Origin: Kineosporia babensis
GTDB lineage: Bacteria > Actinomycetota > Actinomycetes > Actinomycetales > Kineosporiaceae
Length of the DNA: 64,000 nucleotides
Assembly: GCF_021129305.1 (NCBI RefSeq)
Contig: NZ_JAJOMB010000035.1
Location: forward strand, 1-64,000
Direction of reading: 5' to 3'
Each line of letters begins with the position of its first letter. Position 1 is the first letter of the stretch. A program made the translations under genes and the position numbers. This document shows, one piece after another, positions 17,459 through 25,842 of the stretch. The notes under the pieces are model-generated. The model saw only the letters and a program-made list of their open reading frames with translations. It was not told the origin of the DNA and did not search any database.

Positions 17459-17492
17459 GCCGGGGCCACGGGCTCACGCTCGTGGCCCCGGC
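17459..17492 (+). terminator. Strong hairpin (attenuator) between precursor and LanB genes
   Basis: A perfect 12-bp GC-rich stem (GCCGGGGCCACG / CGTGGCCCCGGC) with a 10-base loop starts 9 bp after the precursor stop and ends 18 bp before the LanB start. Partial terminators at this position are usual in lanthipeptide operons, where they keep precursor mRNA in excess of enzyme mRNA. No U-run follows, so the efficiency is uncertain. Confidence 0.75.
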
Positions 17493-17510
17493 CGGGCAGA
17501 AGGATGCGCC

Positions 17511-20500
17511 ATGACATATCTCTGCACAGGATTAGGGCAACTGCGATCGGCGAGAATGCCTCTGTCCGAGCCGTTCCCGGTGCCCCCTTCCGAGGACGCC
17601 GACACGAGGGCCTGGCTGCGGTGGTTGGATGGCCTGTGGCGTGTGCCCCTGCTGGCCGAAGCCATTGGTGCGGCCAGCCCGGATCTCACCCGTGCCATCG
17701 AAGGTCTGCTGAGTAATGATCGGCCCTCCCTCCAGGAAACCCGGCGGGTGAGCAGCGCGGCCCTGCACTATGCGCTGCGTGCGTGGTATCGGGCGACGCC
17801 CTTCGGGCTGTTCTCCGCGACGGGCCCGCTCGCGGTGGGGGAGACGTGCTCCACCCCTTCGGACGTCACCGAGACGGTGGTGGCTCGCGCTGACGCTCGA
17901 TGGCTGGCCGCTTGCATGGACCGGCTGCATGCCAATCCCGATGTTCTCGAGGGTCTCATCGTGGTGGCGGAGCCCACGCACCAGATCAGCCAGGGGCAGG
18001 TCCGGGTTCCCTACCGGCCCGGCGCCGTCGGACCTCACCAGGTCACGGCGACCGCCACGGCCGCGCTCGGCGAGTTGTTGGCCACGGCTGCTCGCCCGAT
18101 ACCGGTAGCCCAGGTGACGAACCAGCTTCTGGCCCTGCATCCTGATGTCCCCCGTGACCGGGTGCTGGCGCTCATCTCTGCCGCACTCCGCAACGGCTTT
18201 CTGCATTCCAACCTGCGTCCCTCCAGCCTGATCGGCTTCCCCCTGACGCACATCCGCACAGTTCTAGAAAGAACAACCGCGGGATCCCGGAACCAGGACC
18301 CGACAGCGCTCGGGCTGATCAAGATCGACAAGGCCCTGACCCGGGCCCGCCAGTCACCGCCGCGGGAACGGCTGGCAGGCTTCGCTCACAGTGCTGGCCC
18401 CACGGCCGAGCTGGTTGACGTGGGTGTTCCTCCTCTGATGTTCGACGTCCGCCAACAGGAACCGGTCGTCGTTCCCCACCGGCTGATTCAGGACGTCGCT
18501 GAAGCCTTGGACATCATGGCCCGAACCAGCGCACACCCGCAGGGCCCGCCGGCGTGGAAGGACTACCGGACCAGATTCTTCGAAAAGTTTTCTCTCGGGC
18601 AGCTGGTCCCGATCCGCGACGTTATCGACCCGGTGATCGGCCTCGGGTACCCGGCCGGATTCCTCGGCTCTACGTGGGTCGCTCGAGACGAGACATTGAC
18701 CGCACGGGACGCCTACCTGCTCGGTCGCGCCCAGCGCCTGATGATCGCAAGATCGGGAGAGCTCGCGCTGACCAGCGACGACATCGCAGCACTCGATCAC
18801 CAATGCCAGGGGCACATCTTGCCCGGGACAGATGTGACGGTGGCGGTCCAAGCCGAAAGCGCCCGAGATGTCGAGCAGGGCAAGTATGACGTGGTCATCG
18901 AAGGGATCGGATCGGCAGCCGGTGCTCTGTCCGGCCGGTTCCTTCCACTCGGCAATCAGAGCGAGCGCGAACAAGCTGCCGCCATGCACCGTGCCATGCC
19001 TACCCTGGACGACGAGGCGGTTCGGGTGCAGCTGTGCTCGCCCCCACTGCGGTGGCGGGCCCAAAACGTCGCCCGCACAGTGCACCTCGTTCCTGAAGTA
19101 CTGGCCCTCGGCGAGCACACCGAGCACACAACCATGTGGCTTGACGAGATCGCCGTGGCCGCTACCCCCGATCAGCTGTACCTCGTGCATCTGCCCAGTC
19201 AGCGCCGCATCGAACCGTTCATGCCTCACTCGGTCGATCTGAAGGACGCGACAGACCCTCTCGCCCGATTCCTTGTCGAACTGCCCCGCTCGCATGTGCC
19301 GGTCCTGAACCCGTTCGACTGGGGCGCGGCCTTCAACCTGCCGTATCTACCCCGTGTTCGGACTGGCCGCGTCATCCTGCGACCATCACGCTGGCGTCTT
19401 ACCGCTGCCGACCTTGCGGGCGAATATGACCCGGATCAGACGATTCAGAGGTGGCGCCAGCAGTGGCGAGTCCCGGCCGTCGTTCAAGCCGGTGAAACAG
19501 ACCGCCGCTTACGCCTGGATCTTGAACAGCCCGCCTTCCGGCGGGAGCTGGCCACCCTGGTTCGCCAGCGCGGCTCAATCCATGTTCAGGAAGCTGCGCC
19601 CGACACTGCCCATGGATGGCTTGGCCGAGTTGGGCAGCTCACTCTGCCGTTTGCCGCGCAGCAGCCACATTCACCGCGACGCAACCGTCCGCCAGCGCCC
19701 GTGCTCAGGCGGGCCACCGATGCCCAACGACCCGGTACAGCTCGTACTGTTCTGCTGAGGGTTGAAACAGGCATCAGCCCCGCCATCGACGTTCTCACCG
19801 CCGGCCTGAGAGACCTGCTCGACGGCGACTCCCGGGTTGAGCGCTGGTGGTTTACTCGCTACCGCGATCCCCGCCAGCACCTGCGCATCAGGATCACTCT
19901 GACCGCAGCGCATCACTTCGGCCAGATCGCCACGCTGATCGCGACCTGGGCGGCTCGCGCACACCACGAGCGACTGGTCGGTGATATCTCATGGCATACC
20001 GACCAGCCCGAGACAGGCCGGTACGGAAGCGGTGACACCCTGCAGGCGGCCGAAGCCTTCTTCGCGGCCGACTCCCGTGCCGCCCTTGCCCAGAACACCC
20101 CAGGACACGACCCCCACGAACGCCAAGCCCTGCTGATGGCCAGCCTGCTCGACATCACCCACCACCTCGTCGGTGACTACTCCCAGGCGATACGTCTCTG
20201 GGAGGACGGCGGGCTCCGAGGCGTCGCAGGCGGAATCGATCGCAAGACCCGGACTCTCGCCTTAAAACTTGGATCCCCGGAACAGGAGCAGCGCTTCGGC
20301 GCTCTGATCGGCGCCCCCAACCTGACCCGCAGCTGGAACCAGCGGGAAGGCGCCCTGAAGGGTTACCGCACGGCCCTTCGCAGCGCTGGCCGCCTCCCCG
20401 AGCACGTGCTGCCGGCACTCGTGCACCTGCACCACGTGCGGGCCTACGGCCTGGACTCCGCTCATGAGGACCACACCCAGCGTTGCGCCCGCGAGATCGC

Positions 20501-20543
20501 ACATTCTCTGCTGGCCCGAGCCCGAAAGACGGTGACAGCATGA
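17511..20543 (+). CDS. lanB: Full-length lantibiotic dehydratase LanB
   Basis: This 1010-residue cytoplasmic enzyme has the length and both domains of class I LanB proteins. The N-terminal glutamylation domain carries the RATPFGLFSATG signature near residues 94-106; the family uses glutamyl-tRNA to activate Ser/Thr. The C-terminal elimination (SpaB_C) domain begins near residue 744 (RVETGISPAIDVL ... WWFTRYRDPRQHLRIR) and forms dehydroalanine or dehydrobutyrine. The ATG has GAAGGA upstream. The 3' end overlaps LanC by 4 bp. The substrate is inferred to be the adjacent 41-residue precursor. Confidence 0.92.
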   Translation: MTYLCTGLGQLRSARMPLSEPFPVPPSEDADTRAWLRWLDGLWRVPLLAEAIGAASPDLTRAIEGLLSNDRPSLQETRRVSSAALHYALRAWYRATPFGLFSATGPLAVGETCSTPSDVTETVVARADARWLAACMDRLHANPDVLEGLIVVAEPTHQISQGQVRVPYRPGAVGPHQVTATATAALGELLATAARPIPVAQVTNQLLALHPDVPRDRVLALISAALRNGFLHSNLRPSSLIGFPLTHIRTVLERTTAGSRNQDPTALGLIKIDKALTRARQSPPRERLAGFAHSAGPTAELVDVGVPPLMFDVRQQEPVVVPHRLIQDVAEALDIMARTSAHPQGPPAWKDYRTRFFEKFSLGQLVPIRDVIDPVIGLGYPAGFLGSTWVARDETLTARDAYLLGRAQRLMIARSGELALTSDDIAALDHQCQGHILPGTDVTVAVQAESARDVEQGKYDVVIEGIGSAAGALSGRFLPLGNQSEREQAAAMHRAMPTLDDEAVRVQLCSPPLRWRAQNVARTVHLVPEVLALGEHTEHTTMWLDEIAVAATPDQLYLVHLPSQRRIEPFMPHSVDLKDATDPLARFLVELPRSHVPVLNPFDWGAAFNLPYLPRVRTGRVILRPSRWRLTAADLAGEYDPDQTIQRWRQQWRVPAVVQAGETDRRLRLDLEQPAFRRELATLVRQRGSIHVQEAAPDTAHGWLGRVGQLTLPFAAQQPHSPRRNRPPAPVLRRATDAQRPGTARTVLLRVETGISPAIDVLTAGLRDLLDGDSRVERWWFTRYRDPRQHLRIRITLTAAHHFGQIATLIATWAARAHHERLVGDISWHTDQPETGRYGSGDTLQAAEAFFAADSRAALAQNTPGHDPHERQALLMASLLDITHHLVGDYSQAIRLWEDGGLRGVAGGIDRKTRTLALKLGSPEQEQRFGALIGAPNLTRSWNQREGALKGYRTALRSAGRLPEHVLPALVHLHHVRAYGLDSAHEDHTQRCAREIAHSLLARARKTVTA

Positions 20544-21616
20544 GCAGCGCCACCTGGCCGAGCCACCCGCAGTCCCTGGCACGGGGAGACCTCGGTGCCG
20601 CGCTCACCCTGGCGATCGAAGCGCACGCCGATCCCGCGGCCCGCCGGAAGCTGCACCACCATCTGAACCGTTTGGGACCGGTCGTAGATGGTGAAGACGC
20701 CGGACTCTTCTACGGCGCCCCCGCCCTCGCATTCGTGCTGCACATGGCCCAAGGCGCCTATCAGAACGCGATCAAGCATCTGGACGAGGTCAACGAACGA
20801 GTGACCCGAACGCGTCTTGCGGCAGCGCACCGGCGCATCGACCGCGGCGAACTGGCGGCCTTTACCGAGTACGACGTGTTCCGTGGACTGGCCGGCCTGG
20901 CCCTCCTGTGGCTCCAGCGGGGCTCCCGGCCAACCCTCCTTGAGGAGATCCTGACCTACCTCGTACGTCTGACCCAACCGGCCGCGGACGGCCAGACCGG
21001 TTGGCGCGTCTGGCATCGCCGAGATGCCTTCACCACGTTCGGCCCTCACACGAACAACGGCCTTGCACACGGCATCTGCGGCCCCTTGGCAGTATTGGCC
21101 TTGGCTTGGATCAAAGGAATCAAGGTAACGGGCCACGAAGACGCCATCGCACGTATCATGGAACATCTCGACGCCGTGCAACAGACCAACGGTGTGACCT
21201 GTTGGTGGGACCGGTGGGACACCGAATGCCGTACGTCGCCACCTCCGCTTTCATGGTGCTACGGCACCCCGGGGATCGCCCGCGCGCAACAGTTGGCTGG
21301 CCTGGCGCTCGACGACTGCGGCCGGCGCAGCACGGTGGAACAGGCAATTCTGCAGCAGATCTCTGCGCCGAACCCCGCAGGGACCGGAGGCTCCACGATT
21401 TGCCACGGAACCGCCGGCGTCTTGAGGGCCTGCGAGCACATTGCGCATGACGCAGCGAACCCTGACCTGTTCCGTGACCATATCGACGCTCTGCGCAGCC
21501 GGCTCGCTGTCCTCCCCGTCCCGGCGGTGCCCGGGCTTATTGACGGAAGCGCTGGCGTTCGACTTGCGACCCAAGGCAAAGCGCTGCCGTGGGACGCCTG
21601 TCTGGCCCTGGTCTGA
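20540..21616 (+). CDS. lanC: Lanthionine synthetase C (cyclase)
   Basis: This 358-residue LanC-type cyclase has the family's Gly-rich repeats (NGLAHGICGPLAVLAL near 173, WCYGTPGIARAQQLAG near 239, CHGTAGVLRACEHI near 288). The three zinc ligands are visible as Cys240, Cys288 and His289, so it should be active in adding Cys28 of the precursor to a dehydrated Ser/Thr. ATG 20540 overlaps the LanB stop (ATGA), indicating translational coupling; the longer frame from 20483 has no support. Confidence 0.92.
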   Translation: MSSATWPSHPQSLARGDLGAALTLAIEAHADPAARRKLHHHLNRLGPVVDGEDAGLFYGAPALAFVLHMAQGAYQNAIKHLDEVNERVTRTRLAAAHRRIDRGELAAFTEYDVFRGLAGLALLWLQRGSRPTLLEEILTYLVRLTQPAADGQTGWRVWHRRDAFTTFGPHTNNGLAHGICGPLAVLALAWIKGIKVTGHEDAIARIMEHLDAVQQTNGVTCWWDRWDTECRTSPPPLSWCYGTPGIARAQQLAGLALDDCGRRSTVEQAILQQISAPNPAGTGGSTICHGTAGVLRACEHIAHDAANPDLFRDHIDALRSRLAVLPVPAVPGLIDGSAGVRLATQGKALPWDACLALV

Positions 21617-21623
21617 TCGGGAG

Positions 21624-22472
21624 ATGGCGATGGACGGCAATGACCTTGACGAAGCGCAGATCGCTGCTGTGGAGGCGCCTTCCACAACCTGGCTGCAGCT
21701 GAACATCGAGTTTGCCCAGAGCTCGCGGGCCGACGAGATCGCCGCCCAGCATCTATTGCCTGTGCTCCAGCAGGCTCACCAGCGTGGTGATCTGACATGG
21801 TGGTTCATGCGCAAGCCGCCGGGATGGCGAGTGCGGATGCTCCGGGTGTCTTCCGAGCTGGAGGAGTTCGTCGCGGTGCGGACCGCACTGGAGCGAGCAC
21901 GCACCAACGGTGTGGTCTCACGCTGGTGGCTGTCGATCTATGAAGAGGAGACCACGGCGTTCGGCGGGCCGCTCGGCATGACCCTTGCACACGACGTGTT
22001 CGTCGCCGACAGCACCGGGATCGCCCATCTGCTCACCGAGCGGCCCTTCGGAAAAGATGTACCCGATCGGCGCCTACTGTCGTTGATCTTGATGACGCAC
22101 CTACAGCGCGCTGCAGGACTGGACCGATATGAACGAGGCGACGTCTGGGCCAAGGTGGCAGCGCAGCGCCCTACCCCCGACTTGGCACCCGAGACACGGA
22201 AAACGCTTATAGAGAAAGCCCGGGCACTACTCACCACCGACACAGCCGCCGTCACCTGTGAGAGTGGTCCGTTCAGTGCTGTCTCTGGCTGGGCTCAAGA
22301 TCTTGCGGCCGTAGGCGCCGAACTCGGGGCGAGCGCCCAGCAGGGGTCAATGGCGCGCGGGCTGCGCTCTGTACTAGCTCTGCACGTACTGTTCCACTGG
22401 AATCGGATCGGAATAAGCGTTAACCAGCAGTCAGTTTGGGCGACCGTCTCCAGAGATGCGCTCATTGGCTGA
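21624..22472 (+). CDS. Thiopeptide-type bacteriocin biosynthesis protein (stand-alone SpaB_C)
   Basis: This 282-residue protein belongs to the SpaB_C/thiopeptide-type family. The conserved block WLQLNIEFAQSSRADEIAAQ is followed by WWFMRKPPGWRVRMLR and later LLSLILMTHLQRAAGLDRYERGDVW. It starts 7 bp after the LanC stop at ATG 21624. In FxLD clusters this extra elimination-type protein accompanies a LanB that already has its own C-terminal elimination domain, so its separate role is unclear; a second elimination or a partner function is inferred. It is the last gene before a terminator. Confidence 0.85.
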   Translation: MAMDGNDLDEAQIAAVEAPSTTWLQLNIEFAQSSRADEIAAQHLLPVLQQAHQRGDLTWWFMRKPPGWRVRMLRVSSELEEFVAVRTALERARTNGVVSRWWLSIYEEETTAFGGPLGMTLAHDVFVADSTGIAHLLTERPFGKDVPDRRLLSLILMTHLQRAAGLDRYERGDVWAKVAAQRPTPDLAPETRKTLIEKARALLTTDTAAVTCESGPFSAVSGWAQDLAAVGAELGASAQQGSMARGLRSVLALHVLFHWNRIGISVNQQSVWATVSRDALIG

Positions 22473-22503
22473 TGACCTTGAGCCGGGACGGGTGGAGGGT
22501 GTC

Positions 22504-22524
22504 GGCGGGTGACTGTCACCCGCC
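22504..22524 (+). terminator. Terminator of the FxLD operon
   Basis: The 8-bp perfect stem GGCGGGTG / CACCCGCC with a 5-base loop lies 31 bp after the last biosynthetic gene and is followed by CCGGCTTTCT. It closes the operon. Confidence 0.75.
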
Positions 22525-22585
22525 CCGGCTTTCTAGGTCAGAGGTTTCACGATCGATCGCGGACCTCTCAACTGACTCCGATCAA

Positions 22586-22948
22586 TCAGACCGAAGTCAA
22601 ACTGTCGGTGCTCGAGCAGTAGGAGGCGTCATGGCAACCGTCCACGGGTTCGTACCCGTCCCGGTCGTAGGCGCCCTCATCGACGCCCATGATGAATTGG
22701 CCCCACTCCTGACGGGAGCAGATGAGAACTGGGCCTTCGGCTGTCTGCCTGTTGGACATCAGCACCACGCCGCCGGGATACTGGCGAATCATTACCGCAC
22801 AGTCATCTTCGAGCTTTCGTTCCTTGGTGGCAGCGACGAAGTCGCACCACTCCGAGAACGAGAAACGCAGGCGCGGCCCTTTAGGATCCTTCCCATGACG
22901 GACCAGCGTTGCGCCCGCAGGCTCGTGGAAAACTTCGAGTGTAGGCAT
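22586..22948 (-). CDS. DUF397-like protein with two half-domains
   Basis: This 120-residue protein contains the DUF397 signature near residues 65-93 (TAEGPVLICSRQEWGQFIMG) and a weaker, similar block near 15-45 (PKGPRLRFSFSEWCDFVAAT), as if the domain were tandemly duplicated. DUF397 proteins are small actinomycete partners of XRE/DUF5753 regulators. GGAGGG lies 9 bp before the ATG. It is 32 bp downstream of the HTH gene at 22981 on the same strand, so the two form a unit convergent with the FxLD operon. Confidence 0.7.
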   Translation of the reverse strand: MPTLEVFHEPAGATLVRHGKDPKGPRLRFSFSEWCDFVAATKERKLEDDCAVMIRQYPGGVVLMSNRQTAEGPVLICSRQEWGQFIMGVDEGAYDRDGYEPVDGCHDASYCSSTDSLTSV

Positions 22949-22980
22949 TACTTCGTTCCCTCCAGGACATGCGCCGGTGG

Positions 22981-23379
22981 TCAGTCGGTCTGGGATCGCG
23001 GTGCAGTATCCGATGTGTCATCGCGAGCTTCGTCTTTGACGTAAGTCAGAATCACCAGAGGTACCTCATCGTGGCAGAGGGCAATGAACCTGTTTCGTTC
23101 ATCCTCTGAGGATCTTTCAAGAGCGGCGTCGAGGATGCTCTGGAACGGAAGGGTCAAGACGACCTGATCACCGCGGGACGCCCACTTCGAAACCGTCCGC
23201 GGTGAAACGCCTAGATAGCGTGCGAAATCTACGATCGGTCGACGCAAGGCGTAGCGAAGTGCCTCGGTCATCTTGCCGTTCCACCGCACCACCGTCACGG
23301 CGCCATTGATCGTCAGATCGCTGGGGAGGGCCTCTGGTAAGGGGCCGATGGAGTGCTGTGTCTTGACCGATGTTTCCAT
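22981..23379 (-). CDS. Small HTH DNA-binding protein
   Basis: This 132-residue protein has a helix-turn-helix near residues 40-70 (EALRYALRRPIVDFARYLGVSPRTVSKWASRG), close to XRE-type domains. The C-terminal 50 residues are helical with no known domain. It is probably a transcription regulator paired with the downstream DUF397-like protein. A dyad lies 25 bp upstream of the start (TTCACT / AGTGAA), consistent with autoregulation. Confidence in DNA binding is moderate; the target is unknown. Confidence 0.68.
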   Translation of the reverse strand: METSVKTQHSIGPLPEALPSDLTINGAVTVVRWNGKMTEALRYALRRPIVDFARYLGVSPRTVSKWASRGDQVVLTLPFQSILDAALERSSEDERNRFIALCHDEVPLVILTYVKDEARDDTSDTAPRSQTD

Positions 23380-23403
23380 TAAGTTCCGACCTTCATCTGA
23401 GTT

Positions 23404-23418
23404 TTCACTTCTAGTGAA
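23404..23418. promoter_or_regulatory. 6-3-6 dyad upstream of the HTH gene
   Basis: Perfect inverted repeat TTCACT-TCT-AGTGAA, 25 bp upstream of the HTH gene at 22981-23379, in the divergent intergenic region. It is a candidate autoregulatory operator. Confidence 0.35.
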
Positions 23419-23634
23419 CCTTTCAGAGTGGAGATCGAACCCTCTCGGTCTCCGTGGAGGCCCCGGGCTGCGGTGGTGTCGAAACTCGCCGTAGCCCGGG
23501 GCGGTCAGTGAATTGCTGCTGGACAGTTCTGGTGCTGAGCCAGACAGGCGGTGGGATTGGGGTCAAAAAGGGTTTCTGGTCAGCGGCGTTGGGGTAGGTC
23601 AATAGATTGTTCCCTTTCAATCATTCTGTTAAGA

Positions 23635-23676
23635 GTCCACTTTGGACCCCGCAATGTGGACCGGTAGGAGTGGACC
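23635..23676. promoter_or_regulatory. GTCCAC/GTGGACC motif cluster upstream of the DUF5753 regulator
   Basis: GTCCAC (23635), GTGGACC (23656) and GTGGACC (23670) form an inverted pair plus a direct repeat about 90-130 bp upstream of the leaderless regulator gene at 23765. It is a candidate operator within the 385-bp divergent intergenic region 23380-23764, which otherwise shows no gene. Confidence 0.35.
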
Positions 23677-23751
23677 GCCCTGCGTGAACCGTGCGCTGTG
23701 AACCCGTTCAATCCGAACCGGATCACCCTGGCTCTGTCCGAAACGACCCCA

Positions 23752-23764
23752 TACAATTAGTTTT
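23752..23764 (+). promoter_or_regulatory. -10 element of a leaderless promoter
   Basis: TACAAT at 23752-23757 is 7 bp before ATG 23765, and no ribosome binding site is present. This spacing predicts transcription starting at or beside the ATG, that is a leaderless mRNA, common for actinobacterial regulators. A -35 element is not obvious. Confidence 0.5.
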
Positions 23765-24604
23765 ATGGGGGATAAGCCGCAATCCAAACGGAGTGTTCGA
23801 CGTTCGCTGGCCCGTCAGGTCCGCGCACTGCGAGAGGCCGCCGGCCTCTCGCACAGGGATCTCGCCGATGCTGGCGCTGGGTCCGTATCGAAATGGAAGA
23901 GAATCGAAAAGGCTGAGACACGGCCCAGCCCCGGAGACATCCTGCACCTGTGTCGCATCATCGGTGCCGACGAAGAGACGACGGCGAACCTCGAAGCCAT
24001 GGCCAAGCAGGATGAGCAGGTCACATGGTACGTCGACCTGGCCAAGGGCCTACCCAACGATCGGGCCTTCTTCACTCTGCTCGAGCTCGAAGCGTTCGCC
24101 ACCAGCATCGACATCTTCGGTCCAATGCTAGTTCCCGGGTTGGTCCAGTCTCACCGCTACCAGGTCGCGCAGTTCCAGACCGCGCCGGACGGGTTCGACG
24201 AGGAGACCATCAACAGGCAGGTGGCTGTTCGCACCAGGCGCCAAGAAGCGATGGCTTCGGCCGACCTGTGCGTTGTCGTCGGAGAAGAAGTGCTCCACCG
24301 GCAGGTGGGCGGGCCAGAAGGTATGGAAGAGCAGATCGCCTACCTACGCCAACTGAACGCACTCCCGAATGTCGACATCCGAGTGCTGCCGTTCTCGGTC
24401 GGTGCGCACCCCGGTGGCAAGGGCGAGTTCGCTCTGCTGGGCTTCTCGGAAGAGTCGCAAGAGCCGGACGTGCTGCATACGGACGGGTACCTGGCGGCGC
24501 AATACTCTGCGGACACCGAGCCGGTGCGGAACGCGCGCCGTCGGTTCGCCATCATCAAGGCGAAGTCCGTACCGATTGAGGAGCATCTGCAATGCGTGAC
24601 ATGA
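23765..24604 (+). CDS. XRE regulator with DUF5753 domain
   Basis: This 279-residue protein has an N-terminal XRE domain (about 12-65; RSLARQVRALREAAGLSHRDLAD has the usual helix pattern) and a C-terminal DUF5753 domain (about 95-270; MLVPGLVQSHRYQ, VAVRTRRQEAM, LPNVDIRVLPFSVGAHPG, VLHTDGYL). These proteins are paired with DUF397 proteins in actinomycetes and have been discussed as regulator or toxin-antitoxin-like pairs. The downstream DUF397 gene overlaps by 13 bp. A leaderless promoter is likely. Confidence 0.88.
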   Translation: MGDKPQSKRSVRRSLARQVRALREAAGLSHRDLADAGAGSVSKWKRIEKAETRPSPGDILHLCRIIGADEETTANLEAMAKQDEQVTWYVDLAKGLPNDRAFFTLLELEAFATSIDIFGPMLVPGLVQSHRYQVAQFQTAPDGFDEETINRQVAVRTRRQEAMASADLCVVVGEEVLHRQVGGPEGMEEQIAYLRQLNALPNVDIRVLPFSVGAHPGGKGEFALLGFSEESQEPDVLHTDGYLAAQYSADTEPVRNARRRFAIIKAKSVPIEEHLQCVT

Positions 24605-24801
24605 AGATCGACTTCGTGAAGGCATCCGCCAGTGCGGATACCAATCAATGCGTGGAGATGGGGCTGACCAGGGACGACACCGTCTTGGTGCGCGACTCCA
24701 AGCAGCACGGGCGGGGCCCTGTTCTAGAAGTCGCCCAGGGTGGGATCGGTGTCTGGGTAGCGGGGGCGAAGAACGGCGAGTTCGACGCTTTGCTCGACTG
24801 A
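24592..24801 (+). CDS. DUF397 protein
   Basis: This 69-residue protein has the DUF397 layout: an N-terminal FVKASAS block, NQCVEMG, then VLVRDSKQHGRGPVLEVAQG and a terminal GAKNGEFDAL. It overlaps the DUF5753 regulator by 13 bp in another frame, so the two are co-translated. Small acidic partner of the regulator; its biochemical role is unknown. Confidence 0.85.
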   Translation: MRDMKIDFVKASASADTNQCVEMGLTRDDTVLVRDSKQHGRGPVLEVAQGGIGVWVAGAKNGEFDALLD

Positions 24802-24825
24802 GCGGATTTCTGGCACTGCTACGGG

Positions 24826-24859
24826 GCGCCTCGGCTATCGCCATCGATAGCCGAGGCGC
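24826..24859 (+). terminator. Terminator after the DUF5753-DUF397 pair
   Basis: A perfect 15-bp stem (GCGCCTCGGCTATCG / CGATAGCCGAGGCGC) with a 4-base loop starts 25 bp after the DUF397 stop. It is very stable, with a short T-containing tail. Confidence 0.8.
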
Positions 24860-24929
24860 TTGACGTTCGGCACAGCTCTGAATGCCTACTGCACGTCGAT
24901 GAGAGCGAAAAGCGCCGCGGTTGGTCGTA

Positions 24930-25016
24930 ACAGCTTGATCTGGCCCAAGTGAGTTTTGGCTCCACTTGTGGATCTTGAACGGCCGGCCCGGCGGGAGCGA
25001 ATCAACCGTTCGGTCA
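24930..25016 (-). repeat. Dispersed repeat, copy 2 (longest)
   Basis: Read on the minus strand, this copy combines the words seen in the other two: GTTGATTCG, AAGATC, ACAAGTGGAGCCA and AACTC (as at 7337-7401), followed by CAGATC and AGCTGTTAC (as at about 45285-45315). It lies in a non-coding stretch before a decayed DUF5753 gene. It may be the end of a lost mobile element. Confidence 0.55.
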
Positions 25017-25102
25017 TGTGGCGTGTCGAGTGCCCTCGGCCGGTGAAGATCCCTGGAGGGATGCCGGTCGGGCGGTAGATCGTAGCGCTCTCGACCGCTA
25101 AC

Positions 25103-25567
25103 CAGCGCTGATTGCCTGGCGGCGGGCCGAATCACCGGAAGCCCGACGGAGACGCCAGGACGTTCTGTACCGGGAGACGGGACCTCCCCGGTACGAGGTA
25201 GTGATCGATGAACTGGCGATCCGTCGGTACGCCGCTCAGGCCGAGGTGGTCGGCAAGCAGATCGATCACCTGTTGCTCCTTGGTCATGAGCGTACGAACA
25301 TCATCATTCGGGCGCTGCCCTTCACCGCCCGGATTGATGCCCAGATGGTTCCCCGGTCCGCGTTCTCCATCTACAGCTACCGTGACCCCGACGACCCCGT
25401 GGTCTTTGCGGTGGACATCATCACCTCCGACCTTGGTCATCACGCAGAACGACCAGGTGAACTACTACCGCCAACTGCATCGCGACCTCGCTGAGGCTGC
25501 ACTGACCACGGCCGACAGCCTCGACTTCCTCGCCACTGTGGCGGAGAACTTGCACAGGACAGGATGA
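25103..25567 (+). pseudogene. Decayed DUF5753 regulator (no HTH, frameshifted)
   Basis: From about 25103 an open frame encodes only the middle and C-terminal DUF5753 region (SPEARRRRQDVLYRE, YEVVIDELAIRRY, IIIRALPFTARIDAQM, IYSYRDPDDPVVF). It then needs a one-base shift near 25434 to continue as VITQNDQVNYYRQLHRDL and end at 25567. The HTH domain and the first part of DUF5753 are absent. The end overlaps the next DUF397 gene by 4 bp (ATGA), the normal pair architecture, so this is a degraded copy of the same module as at 23765. Confidence 0.78.
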
Positions 25568-25773
25568 CCATCGTGACTGACACCCCCACTTTCCTCACCT
25601 GGCGGAAGTCCAGCCACAGCGGAGGCGGTGACAACTGCGTCGAGGTGTCGTTCGACGCTGAGGGCTACGTCGGGGTTCGCGACTCCAAGAACGCCCACGG
25701 CGGACACCTGACCTTCTCCACCCAGGAGTGGGAGGCGTTCCACGCCGGAGTCCGGGATGGCGAGTTCTCCTGA
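25564..25773 (+). CDS. DUF397 protein
   Basis: This 69-residue DUF397 protein has all the family blocks: FLTWRKSSHSGGGDNCVEVSF, GVRDSKNAHGGHLTFSTQEW and a terminal FHAGVRDGEFS. It is intact although its DUF5753 partner just upstream is decayed, so it may be an orphan or may pair with another regulator in the window. Confidence 0.85.
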   Translation: MTIVTDTPTFLTWRKSSHSGGGDNCVEVSFDAEGYVGVRDSKNAHGGHLTFSTQEWEAFHAGVRDGEFS

Positions 25774-25842
25774 CCTGCGGTTTCCTCGGTAGCTGCTCCC
25801 CAGGGGCTCGCCCTGGAGGGCAGGACAGCAGAAAATGGGCCT

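Noticed and set aside
24344-25135. Minus-strand 263-residue frame
   Set aside because: It is antisense to the DUF5753 and DUF397 genes and crosses a strong terminator; the composition is shadow-like.
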